Positions 7,950-17,300 of a DNA stretch of 62,666 nucleotides are shown one piece after another; positions within the stretch are counted from its first letter, which is position 1, and each line of letters begins with the position of its first letter. This DNA comes from Thermoanaerobaculia bacterium (GTDB taxonomy: Bacteria; Acidobacteriota; Thermoanaerobaculia; Multivoradales; JAHEKO01). Below the pieces are notes generated by a model. It was not told the origin of the DNA. It ran no database searches and saw only the letters and a list, made by a program, of their open reading frames with translations. Position numbers and translations under genes: made by a program. The stretch spans positions 1 to 62,666 of the forward strand of contig CAMYOG010000013.1 in NCBI GenBank assembly GCA_947259925.1, given 5' to 3'.

Positions 7950-9875
7950 ATGGCAACCGAGCTCGCACCACGGGAATCGATCCGCGCCCTGCTCAAGGGC
8001 GAGATCTCGCGCCGGTCCTTCCTCTCGAGACTTATCGCGAGCGGCATGGCGGCGCCCACCGCCGCGGCGATCCTGGGCAGTGTCAGCCCCGCCGCGGGAG
8101 CGAGCCATCCGCACCCCGGCCGGACGCTGCGCGGCCTGACCGGTGGCGAGCTGATGGCGGAGTTTCTCCGGGGCTGGGAGATCCGGTACGTCTTCGGCCT
8201 GGGAGGCTCGGAGGAGGTCGGCTTTCTCGACGCGCTGGTGGATCGGACCGACCTGCACTACGTGCTGGCTCTTCACGAAGGCGCGGCGGTGGCCATGGCG
8301 GACGGCTACGCGCGCAGTCAGGGCCGACCGGCGTTCGCGAACATCCACTCTCTCGCCGGAACCGCGAACGCCCTGGGGGCGATGGTCAACGCGTTCAAGG
8401 ACCGCATTCCGCTCGTGGTCACGGTAGGGCGCCAGAGCACGACGATTCGCGGTCGTAACGCCTTTCTCGAGGCTCCCGATCTACACACGCTGCCGGCCGA
8501 CTACGCTCGCTGGACCTGGGACGTGCTACGTGCCGATACCGTGACCGAGGCGCTGCGACGAGCCTTCCTGGTATCGCAGGTCCCACCCGGGGGGCCGACC
8601 TTCCTGACCCTGTCGAAGGACCTCCTGGAGCTCGAGGTCGCCGAGGCCGAGATCCTGCCGCCCTCCAGATCGCGGGTCGAGATCGAGTGGCGACCCGAGC
8701 CCGCGGTCGTCGAGCGGCTGGTGACGCTGCTCGTGGAGTCGGAATCGCCGCTCCTGGTCGCCGGTCGCGAGCTGAGCCTCCACGGGGGGAGTCGGCAGCT
8801 GGCGGAGATCGCGGAGCTACTCGGAGCGCCGGTGATGACCGATGTGCCGGCGAGCCACACTCCGATCGCCTACCCGACCACACATCCCCACTACGGTGGG
8901 CTCTTCACCCTCGACCAAGGGTTTCCGGAGAGCCTCGATCTGTACTGGTCGGTAGGCGGCACGATGTTCACGCTCTTCAACCGTCCCGCCCAACCCCTGG
9001 TCGATCGCCGGACGACCACGATACATAGCAGCATCGACGGTACCCAGATCGGCCGGAACTACCCGGTCGACCTCGCCGTAACGGGTCATGCGGCCAGCGT
9101 TCTGGACGCGGTCCTCGAGGAGCTCAGGCAGCGCGACCTGCCCCGGGACCGGATCGAGGCCCGTCGGAGACGCGTGGTCACGCATCACCAGGAGCGCCGC
9201 CGACGGCTCGCAGCCAGGGCGGAGAGCGTATGGAGCGAGTCGCCCGTCGCTCCGGAGCGACTCGCTACCGAGCTCAATCGACGCCTCGATCCCGGCGCGG
9301 TGGTCGTCAGCGAGCTGGCCACCTCCGATTTCGCGCTCTGGAGCTATCTCGATTTCACCCCGGGCGACCCGGGTCGACTGCACGTCACCTCGGCCGGAGG
9401 CGTTCTGGGCTGGGGAATCGGTGCCGCGATCGGAACCAAGATGGGGTATCCGGATCGCCAGGTCGCCCTGGTGCTCGGCGATGGCAGTTTTCAGTTCGGC
9501 GTCCAGGCGTTGTGGAGCGCCGCGCGATACGAGGTACCGATTGCCATCATCATCTTCAACAACCGCGCCTATCAGGCGAACCGGTTGGCCCTCCACCGGT
9601 ACGGTGGCCGAGCGGCCGAGACCGGCAAGTACGTCGGCAGCTACCTGGGCTCGCCGGAGATCGACAACGTCAAGATCGCTGAGGGCTACGGCGTCGACGG
9701 CGAGTGCGTCTCGGAGCCCGATGGGCTGCCGGCGGCGATCGACAGGTGTCTCCAGGCGGTGGCCGCGGGCCGGCCCTACGTGCTCGACGTCGTCATTCAG
9801 CCCCGCTTTTCCGGGGCCGGCTCGACCTGGCACGCCGCCTTCTCGATCGCGCGCCGCCAGCCGCGGTCTTCTTGA
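7950..9875 (+). CDS. thiamine-diphosphate-dependent enzyme with twin-arginine signal
   Basis: A 641-residue enzyme of the acetolactate synthase/benzoylformate decarboxylase superfamily. The catalytic Glu lies in HEGAAVAMADGYAR (about E110). The diphosphate/Mg motif GDG is at about 510 and the matching NN at 537-538. The usual Pyr-central-PP domain order is visible and the length is near normal plus about 55 residues. Those extra residues form a Tat-like signal, SRRSFLSRL at about 20-28, followed by a hydrophobic, Ala-rich run and an AGASHPHPG cleavage region. Cytoplasmic family members lack this, so export to the periplasm is predicted. A strong GGAGGAG precedes ATG 7950. With the downstream aldehyde dehydrogenase it could decarboxylate a 2-oxo acid to an aldehyde; the substrate and even decarboxylase activity are inferred. 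Confidence 0.8.
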   Translation: MATELAPRESIRALLKGEISRRSFLSRLIASGMAAPTAAAILGSVSPAAGASHPHPGRTLRGLTGGELMAEFLRGWEIRYVFGLGGSEEVGFLDALVDRTDLHYVLALHEGAAVAMADGYARSQGRPAFANIHSLAGTANALGAMVNAFKDRIPLVVTVGRQSTTIRGRNAFLEAPDLHTLPADYARWTWDVLRADTVTEALRRAFLVSQVPPGGPTFLTLSKDLLELEVAEAEILPPSRSRVEIEWRPEPAVVERLVTLLVESESPLLVAGRELSLHGGSRQLAEIAELLGAPVMTDVPASHTPIAYPTTHPHYGGLFTLDQGFPESLDLYWSVGGTMFTLFNRPAQPLVDRRTTTIHSSIDGTQIGRNYPVDLAVTGHAASVLDAVLEELRQRDLPRDRIEARRRRVVTHHQERRRRLAARAESVWSESPVAPERLATELNRRLDPGAVVVSELATSDFALWSYLDFTPGDPGRLHVTSAGGVLGWGIGAAIGTKMGYPDRQVALVLGDGSFQFGVQALWSAARYEVPIAIIIFNNRAYQANRLALHRYGGRAAETGKYVGSYLGSPEIDNVKIAEGYGVDGECVSEPDGLPAAIDRCLQAVAAGRPYVLDVVIQPRFSGAGSTWHAAFSIARRQPRSS

Positions 9876-9913
9876 TAGGTCTGTTGCTACGCTCGCCCGA
9901 GGGAGGATAGGCG

Positions 9914-11434
9914 GTGACGAATGAGCCCGAGAGGATGGTCGAGACGCAGCTGATCATTGATGGCGAGTGGCGGCCGGCGGCGGGTGATCGCCGCTACGAG
10001 CTCCACAACCCGGCCCGACCCACGGAGCTGGTCGGCCGGGCGGCAGCGGCGGGTCGCGACGACACTCGGTCGGCGATCGAGGCGGCGCACCGCGCGTACC
10101 CGTCCTGGGCGGCGCTCTCGTACCAGGAGCGTGCGGCCCACCTGCTGGCGGTCGCCGATCGTCTCGCCGACGATCCGGCCGAGGTCGACGCCCGGGTGCG
10201 CCTGCTGACTCGCGAGCACGGCAAGGTCTTGAAGGAGTCGCAGCTCGAGATCACACGCCTGGGCGATCGGTTTCGGTACTGTGCTTCCCTGGCAGACCGA
10301 TTGGCCGACGACGAGCGCCTGAGCGGACCGCCCTTCGACACCATCATCACCCATAGGCCGCGCGGCGTTGCCGCCCTGATAACGCCGTGGAACTGGCCGC
10401 TGTCGATTCTGGGCGCGAAGCTACCGCAGGCCCTGATCACGGGCAACACGGTGGTGATCAAGCTGGCTCGCTCGGCGTCACTGGCACCGGCACAGACGGT
10501 CTACCGGATCGCCGAGTCCCTGCCGCCGGGCGTGGTGAACATGGTGACCGGCAGCGGCTCGGAGGTCGGTGGAGAGCTCCTGGGCCATCCGCTGGTCACC
10601 AAGATCAACTTCACCGGCGGGATCGAGACCGGACGCCACGTGATGGCCACCGCGGCCAGCACCCTGAAGCACATCACCCTGGAGCTCGGGGGGAACGATC
10701 CGGGTGTGGTGCTCGAGGATGCGGATCTCGGCGAGGAGACCCTCCGGCGCATGGTTCTGAGCGTCTTCCTGACCAGTGGCCAGGTGTGCATGGCGATGAA
10801 GCGGCTCTACGTGCACAAATCCCGCTACCGCGAGCTCATGGACGGGTTCAGCGAGCTGGTCGACCAGCACGTGGTGGGCGACGGGCTCGACCCGGAGGTC
10901 ACCATGGGACCACTCAACAACCAGGCGCAGCAGGAGTTCGTGCGCGGGCTGGTGGCCGAGGCGTCGGAGCGTGGGGCCACGGTCAGGGAGCTGGGACGGG
11001 TCACCGACGAGAGGCTCTTTCAGGACGGGTACTTTCATCGGCCCACGGTGGTGACCGATGTGGACCCGTCGTTGCGGGTGGTGAGCTGCGAGCAGTTCGG
11101 GCCGGTGATCCCGATCATCCCCTTCGACACCGAGGACGAGGCCGTTCGACTCGCCAACGACTCGGACTACGGTCTCTGCTCCTCGGTCTGGACCGCGGAT
11201 CCGGAGCGGGCGGTCGGAGTCGCCCGGCGGCTGGAGGCGGGATACACGTACCTGAACGCCCACGGTCCGATGGCTCAGGACGGCCGGGCGCCGTTCGGAG
11301 GCGTCAAGCAGAGCGGCTTCGGCCGCAACCTCGGCTACCATGGAGTCCTCGAGTTCCTCGAGCCGCAGAGCATCTCCGCCGCGGCGGGCTGGCTGCACGA
11401 CGCGGTCCCATCGGACAGTGTTCGGTCACCCTAG
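9914..11434 (+). CDS. aldehyde dehydrogenase family protein
   Basis: A 506-residue NAD(P)-dependent aldehyde dehydrogenase that oxidises an aldehyde to an acid. PWNWPLSILGAK binds the cofactor, the general base is E257 in LELGGNDP and the nucleophile is C292 in SGQVCMAMKRL. The substrate-tunnel region PFGGVKQSGFGR lies near the C-terminus. GTG 9914 was taken as start; an in-frame ATG seven codons later is a possible alternative. It follows the ThDP enzyme by 38 bp on the same strand and is cytoplasmic (no signal peptide), so if the ThDP enzyme is really exported the aldehyde would have to cross the membrane. It fits a decarboxylase-dehydrogenase-ligase path to an acyl or aryl-CoA. Confidence 0.92.
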   Translation: MTNEPERMVETQLIIDGEWRPAAGDRRYELHNPARPTELVGRAAAAGRDDTRSAIEAAHRAYPSWAALSYQERAAHLLAVADRLADDPAEVDARVRLLTREHGKVLKESQLEITRLGDRFRYCASLADRLADDERLSGPPFDTIITHRPRGVAALITPWNWPLSILGAKLPQALITGNTVVIKLARSASLAPAQTVYRIAESLPPGVVNMVTGSGSEVGGELLGHPLVTKINFTGGIETGRHVMATAASTLKHITLELGGNDPGVVLEDADLGEETLRRMVLSVFLTSGQVCMAMKRLYVHKSRYRELMDGFSELVDQHVVGDGLDPEVTMGPLNNQAQQEFVRGLVAEASERGATVRELGRVTDERLFQDGYFHRPTVVTDVDPSLRVVSCEQFGPVIPIIPFDTEDEAVRLANDSDYGLCSSVWTADPERAVGVARRLEAGYTYLNAHGPMAQDGRAPFGGVKQSGFGRNLGYHGVLEFLEPQSISAAAGWLHDAVPSDSVRSP

Positions 11435-11471
11435 GCACTCCCAGATCGCCCGAGACCGCTAGACTCGCTCC

Positions 11472-12419
11472 GTGATCGACGCGCTCTGGATCGTGGTCGG
11501 AGTCCTCCTTCTGTACGGCGGAGGGGAGGCGCTGGTCGAGGGGTCCAGGCAGCTCGCGGTCCGTTTCGGCGTCCAGCCGCTGGTGATCGGTCTGACCGTC
11601 GTAGCCCTCGGGACCTCGACCCCCGAGCTCGCCGCGACCCTGGCGGCGTCTCTCCAGGGCGCGCCCGAGGTCGCCTTCGGCAACGTCGTCGGCTCGAACA
11701 TCGCCAACCTCGGCCTGGTGCTTGGCCTGGGAGCGATGGTCCATGCGCTGCGCGTGCAGGCGCGGTTCCTGCGCCGGGAGGTGCCGTTCATGGCGGCGTC
11801 GAGCCTCCTGATGATGTGGTTTGCTTGGGACGGCAAGATCGGCCGGATCGAAGCGTTCGTCCTGCTGTTCCTGCTCGCCGTCTTCCTGTCGGTGCAGTTC
11901 AATACCGAGAAGGAGCGGCCCGAGACCCGAAAAGCGTTCGACAGCGAATACGCGATGAAGCCGGTTCGCGGTACCGGCTGGCTCCTCGGCCTGATCGTCA
12001 TCGGGATCGCTGCGCTCACTCTGGGAGCCAAGGCGCTGATCGTCGGCGCCGTGGGGCTGGCTCGCGCGTTCGGGATCGGCGAGCGTGTCATCGGCCTGAC
12101 CCTGGTGGCGTTCGGCACCAGCCTGCCCGAGCTCGCCGGCACCCTGGTGGCCGCGGCCAAGCGCGAAGGAGACATCATCCTCGGCAACCTGATCGGCTCG
12201 AACGTCTTCAACGTGCTCTTCATCCTCGGCGCCGCCGTCATGATGCGGCCGCTGCGGATCGACGCCTCGTCGGCCGAGATCGACCTCGCGGTGATGCTCT
12301 TCTTCAGCGTGCTCGTCTGGCTCCTGATGATGACCGGCAAGCGAGTGGCTCGCTGGGAAGGCGTGATGCTCGTGCTTCTCTACGCCGTCTACATCGCCTG
12401 GCTGTTCGTGGTGCCCTGA
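11472..12419 (+). CDS. calcium/sodium antiporter (CaCA family, YrbG-like)
   Basis: A 315-residue inner-membrane cation antiporter with the two inverted alpha repeats of the CaCA superfamily. ALGTSTPELAATLAAS plus GNVVGSNIANLGLVLG in the first half is matched by AFGTSLPELAGTLVAA plus GNLIGSNVFNVLFILG in the second. These carry the ion-binding Glu and Asn residues. About ten hydrophobic helices are visible. It starts at GTG 11472 and ends four bases before the next gene, a cation:proton antiporter, so the pair probably forms an ion-homeostasis operon. Family length (about 320) is normal. Confidence 0.92.
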   Translation: MIDALWIVVGVLLLYGGGEALVEGSRQLAVRFGVQPLVIGLTVVALGTSTPELAATLAASLQGAPEVAFGNVVGSNIANLGLVLGLGAMVHALRVQARFLRREVPFMAASSLLMMWFAWDGKIGRIEAFVLLFLLAVFLSVQFNTEKERPETRKAFDSEYAMKPVRGTGWLLGLIVIGIAALTLGAKALIVGAVGLARAFGIGERVIGLTLVAFGTSLPELAGTLVAAAKREGDIILGNLIGSNVFNVLFILGAAVMMRPLRIDASSAEIDLAVMLFFSVLVWLLMMTGKRVARWEGVMLVLLYAVYIAWLFVVP

Positions 12420-12422
12420 GCG

Positions 12423-14396
12423 ATGTTCGCCGTTCTGGTAGAGCTGGTTGTCGTCATCGGTGCCGCGCTGGTGGTTCTGTCGGTCAGCTACCGGCTACGG
12501 ATTCCAGCCATCATCGGGTTTCTGCTCACCGGCGTGTTGATCGGCCCGTCCGGTCTCGGGCTGGTACCCGAGGCGGCGCATAGCGAGTCCTTCGCCGAGC
12601 TCGCGGTCGTCCTGATGCTGTTCGTCATCGGGCTGGAGCTGTCGACGACCGAGCTCCGCCACCTCGGGCGGGTCTTCGTGCTCGGCGGCCTCACCCAGAG
12701 CCTGGTCACGGCAGGCCTCGGGACGGTCACGGCACTGTTTCTCGGAGCCAGCTGGCCACTGGCGGTCTTCTGCGGGTTCGTGGTGACCCTGTCGAGCACC
12801 GCGATCGTCATCAAGCTCCACGCCGACCGCCGCGAGAGCACCTCGCCTCACGGCCGCCTGTCGCTGGCCATGCTGCTCTTCCAGGACATCTTGATCGTGC
12901 CGATGCTGCTCGCGGTGCCGTTGCTGGCGAGCAGCAGTGGGGTGGCTGGGGGGTCCGACCTGCTCGCGACGTTGGTGCGCTCCGGCAAGGGTCTCCTGGT
13001 CGTGGCGGCGGTGTTCATCGTCGCCCGCCTGGTGATGCCGCGGCTCCTCGGCCGGCTGGCCGAGTCGGGCATTCACGAGCTCTTGATCCTGGCCGCTCTC
13101 TTTGTCTGCCTCGGCGCGGCGCTGCTGACGCACGAGCTCGGTCTGTCGATGGCACTGGGCGGCTTTCTGGCCGGAGTGGCGCTGGCCGACTCGGATCTCC
13201 GCTATCAGATCCAGGCGGAGGTGGCCCCGTTCAAGGACCTCTTCGCCAGCGTCTTCTTCACCTCGATCGGCATGCTCCTGCCGATCGCCTTCTTGCAGAT
13301 CCATGTCGTGCAGATCGCCGCGCTCACCGCCGCCATCGTCTTCGGCAAGGCACTGATCATCTTCGGTGCCGCCCGCCTGCTCGGCTATTCGACCCGTCCT
13401 GCCGTGCTGAGCGCGTTGGCCATGAGCCAGATCGGCGAGTTCGCGTTCGTTCTTCTGCAGGTGGGCACCGCAGAGAGCCTGGTCTCCGCCGACGTCTATG
13501 CGCTGCTGATCGCCAGCAGTGTCCTCTCGATGCTGGCGACACCTCTGATGCTGGCGGCGGCGGGCCCACTTCTCGAGCTGCTCGAGCCGGCCGACGAGCG
13601 GCAGTGGATCGAGCGTCACGCCCACCGCCGCGGCCATACGGTGATCGCTGGCTGCGGCCTGAACGGGCGTCACATCGCCCGGGTCCTGAGGCAGGCGGGC
13701 AAGCACTTCGAGTTGGTCGACATCGACGTGGCGGTCGTCCGCGAGATGCGCTCCAAAGGGGACTCGGTGCTCCTGGGCGATGTCTCGCGGCGCGATATCC
13801 AGATCACTGCCGGCGTACCCGAAGCACAGGTGCTCGTGTTGGCCCTGTCGGACAGGGACGCGACCCGGCGGGCGGTTCGGGTGGCGCGGGAGCTGCAGCC
13901 GGCGATCCAGCTCATCGTGCGCGCGGACAACCCGGCCGAGATGCAGGAGCTGCTGCGTCTCGGCGCCGACGAGGTGGTGGCCGAGGACCTGGAGGCCTCG
14001 GTGGCGCTGACACAGCAGGTGCTAGAGAGCTTCGGGCTCCCGAAGCAGGTGATCCGATCGGCAGTCGGCCTGCTCAAGGATCATCAATACGAAGCTCTGC
14101 TCGCTGCCCGGCCGCGAGCGCGCTTGACCGAGACCATGCTCGATGTGCTGACCGCCGGCACCGCCGAGACCTTCGTCCTGCAGCCCGGCCATACGGCTTG
14201 CGGCAAGACACTGCGCGAGCTCGATCTGCGGCGGCGGACCGGCGCGACCGTGCTCGGCATCATCCGCGGCGACCAAGTACTGGCCCACCCGGCCGCGGAC
14301 CTGGTCTTCGCCGAGGGCGACGGCCTGGTACTCGCTGCCGATCACGCCAGCGTCATCGCGGCGCTCGAGCTCCTGGAGCAGGGAGAGATCAGCTGA
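12423..14396 (+). CDS. CPA2-type monovalent cation:proton antiporter with RCK domain (KefB/YbaL-like)
   Basis: A 657-residue inner-membrane transporter. Residues 1-385 form a Na+/H+ exchanger-like helix bundle (LRIPAIIGFLLTGVLIGPSG at the start, FTSIGMLLPIAFL in the middle). A TrkA-N domain follows (about 400-520, nucleotide motif AGCGLNGRHIARVLR) and a TrkA-C domain (about 575-655). This domain order is that of KefB/KefC and YbaL, which export K+ or take up protons under control of NAD(H) or glutathione bound to the RCK domain. It starts four bases after the Ca2+ antiporter gene. Its stop overlaps the convergent helicase stop by eight bases (14389-14396), leaving no room for a terminator. 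Confidence 0.92.
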   Translation: MFAVLVELVVVIGAALVVLSVSYRLRIPAIIGFLLTGVLIGPSGLGLVPEAAHSESFAELAVVLMLFVIGLELSTTELRHLGRVFVLGGLTQSLVTAGLGTVTALFLGASWPLAVFCGFVVTLSSTAIVIKLHADRRESTSPHGRLSLAMLLFQDILIVPMLLAVPLLASSSGVAGGSDLLATLVRSGKGLLVVAAVFIVARLVMPRLLGRLAESGIHELLILAALFVCLGAALLTHELGLSMALGGFLAGVALADSDLRYQIQAEVAPFKDLFASVFFTSIGMLLPIAFLQIHVVQIAALTAAIVFGKALIIFGAARLLGYSTRPAVLSALAMSQIGEFAFVLLQVGTAESLVSADVYALLIASSVLSMLATPLMLAAAGPLLELLEPADERQWIERHAHRRGHTVIAGCGLNGRHIARVLRQAGKHFELVDIDVAVVREMRSKGDSVLLGDVSRRDIQITAGVPEAQVLVLALSDRDATRRAVRVARELQPAIQLIVRADNPAEMQELLRLGADEVVAEDLEASVALTQQVLESFGLPKQVIRSAVGLLKDHQYEALLAARPRARLTETMLDVLTAGTAETFVLQPGHTACGKTLRELDLRRRTGATVLGIIRGDQVLAHPAADLVFAEGDGLVLAADHASVIAALELLEQGEIS

Positions 14397-17300
14397 GCAG
14401 CATGCGGAGGTCCTCGGCGGTCAGGCTGGGCATCGACTGCTCCTCGCCGCCGAGCACCGCCTCGACCAGCTTCCGCTTCGAGGTCTGCAGGTCGAGGATC
14501 TTCTCCTCGACCGTGTCGCGCGCGATCATCCGGTAGGCGAACACCGGCTGAGTCTGGCCGATCCGGTGCGCGCGGTCGATCGCCTGCGCCTCGACCGCCG
14601 GGTTCCACCAGGGGTCGAGCAGGAAGACGTAGCCCGCCGCCGTCAGGTTGAGGCCGAGCCCGCCCGCTTTGAGACTGATCAGGAAGAGGTTGGTCTCCGG
14701 GTCGGTCTGGAAGCGCTCGACCACGGCGCCTCGATCGCGTGTCTGACCGTCGAGATACGCATAGGTCACGCCGCGCTCGTCGAGGCTCTCGCGGACGTAG
14801 GCGAGCAGCTTGGTGAACTGCGAGAAGACGATCACCTTGTGGCCCTCGTCGAGAACCTCGGCGACCTGGTCGTAGAGGATGTCGAGCTTGGCGCTGCCCG
14901 CCTCCTCCCAGTCCGGATCGACTAGCCCCGGATGGCAGGCAACCTGGCGCAGGCGCAGCAGCGCCTCGAGCACCTGGATCGCCGAGCCCTGCTGTTTGGC
15001 GCCCTCGACCTCGCCCAACAGGGACGCCTGGTAGGCGAGCCGCAGCTTGTCGTAGAGCTCCTGCTGCGGCTCGTGCAGCGAGCAGTAAAGAATCTGCTCG
15101 GTCTTGGGCGGCAGGTCCTTGAGCACCTCGGCCTTGGTACGCCGGAGGATGAACGGCCGCAGGCCGTCGGCGACGAGCTTCAGCTCCTGCTCGCTGGCGG
15201 TGCGGCTGGCGCTGAGGATCTCGAGGCGGGGCAGGTTACCGAGCAGGCCGGGGTTGAGGATCTCGAAGATCGAGCCGAGCTCGCCCAGGTGGTTCTCGAT
15301 CGGGGTGCCGGTCAGAGCCAGACGATGCCGCGCCCTGAGCAGACGGCACGCCTTGGCGCCGAGCGAGTCACGGTTCTTGATCGCCTGCGCCTCGTCGAGA
15401 ACCAGGGTGTCGAACTCGACGGTGGCCAAGAAGTCGACGTCGCGACGGAGGGTGCCATAGGTCGTGACGATGATGTCGAAGTCGGAGAACTTCTCGCGCA
15501 GCGCGTCGCGTCCCGACCCGCGGTACTCGACCACCTTCAGCGTCGGTGTGAACCGGGCCGCCTCGTCGATCCAGTTGTAGACCAGACTGCGCGGTGCGAG
15601 CACCAGGGTGGGCAACCCGGTGGTCTTCGACTTCGTTCGGTTGGCGCGTAGGAGCGCCAGCACCTGGACCGTCTTGCCGAGGCCCATGTCGTCCGCGAGC
15701 ACTCCGCCGAGGCCGAACTCGCGCAGGAAGTCGAGCCAGGCGAGGCCCTCTCGCTGATAGGCCCGGAGAGTGCCGTTGAAACCGCGTGGCTCCTTCTTCG
15801 GCTTGATGCTCTCGAACGAGCCGAGCTTCTCGCGCAGGCGCGTGAACGAGCCGTCGACATCGGCCGGCGGCATGGCGCTCAACAGGACATCGACCAACAT
15901 CGCCTGGGAGGCCAGGAATTTCAGCTTGCCTTCCTCGTCGTCCTGGGCCAGCTTCGAGAGGGAGTCGAAGTTCTCGATCCAGGCCTCGGGCAGCAGGCCG
16001 TGCGAGCCGTCGTCGAGCTCGATGAACCGGTCGCCCTTCGAGATCGCGTCGAGGATCTCCTTGAGCTCGACGCGGTTGCCCTGGAAGTCCGTGCCACCGC
16101 TCACCTCGAACCAGTCGGTCTTCTTCTCGACTCGCATCGCCGGCGGGTCGGGCAGGCTGAGAGTGGTTCCGCGCACCTCGACCAGCCAGCCCTCGGCCAG
16201 GAGTGGCTCGACGACGTTCGGCAGATCGGGCTGGGCGACCTGGAGTGCGTGGTCGCCGCCGGCGGGCATCGGACGCGCCCCGGCTTCAAGCAGTCGGAGC
16301 AGAGCCGCATGCTCTCCCTCCAGATCGCGCTGCACGAAGGTGAGCGTCTGCCAATCGATGACCGACGGGTGGGGGTCCTCGGCGCGGACCTCGAGCGAGC
16401 CATAGATGAACGACTGGGTCGCCAGCAGTGGCGCGTTTGGCAGCACACCGGCGCCCTCGGATTCGAGCACCAGGCGCGGCTGGAGCTCGGACTGCTCCTC
16501 GGTCAGCTGGAACTCTTGCGGGCCGTCGATTCGAGGCAGCCCGGGGATCTCGACCAGAGTCGCGAACGCCTCGCCGAGATCCTCGTCCGGCACCACGATC
16601 TCGCCCTGCTCGCGCAACGCCTGGATCCACACGACGTCGGTCGGGCCTCGGATCTCGAACCGGGCCAGGGTGTTCTTGAACAGGAGAAAGGCGCTGGTCG
16701 AGGCGCCGTTGGCGGAGCCGACCACCAGCTCGGGCTCGACGACGGAGATCCGGTCTCCCTCCCGCACCAGGCTGCCGGCGATCCGCGCCTGTTGCGCGCC
16801 GTTGTCCAGGCGGAGGGCCAGCTTCCATGGCGGTCCGTCGTCCCAGGTCAGGATATGGCGCGCCGCCCGGGGGCGACCGTCCCACCACCCGAGCATCCCC
16901 GCGGCGGTCAGAGCCGGGACGACCGTTTCGTACAGTTGCGGCGGCAGGCGGAAACGCCGTACCGGCTCGGCCCGCGTCGCCGTCGCCCGCCGCCTGCCCC
17001 GCTGCCGAGCGGCTCTGCCGGGCGGGTCCGGCGGCAGGACGGTGAGCAGCGGCAGCGCACCGAGCTCGACTTCCTCGGGCACGACCGTCCGCAGGAGGTC
17101 GGTCAACTCGTCGGCGTCGATCCCCGCCTTCTGCAGCTTGGGAGCCGACTTCGACGACCCTGGGCGGGCCGCGAACACGTCGAGCACCAGCCCCCCGTCG
17201 CGCTGGGTCGCCGTCGTGTTGATCAGGAAGCGGAACCGGCTCGCATCGCGCTCGGCCGTGGTCTCGGTCGCTTCCCGCCCGCGCGGATCATGCGGCGCAA

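Noticed and set aside
16845..16855. CAGGATA motif similar to the GTATCCTGT repeat
   Set aside because: It lies inside the SNF2 coding sequence with no dyad partner; single 7-base matches are expected by chance.
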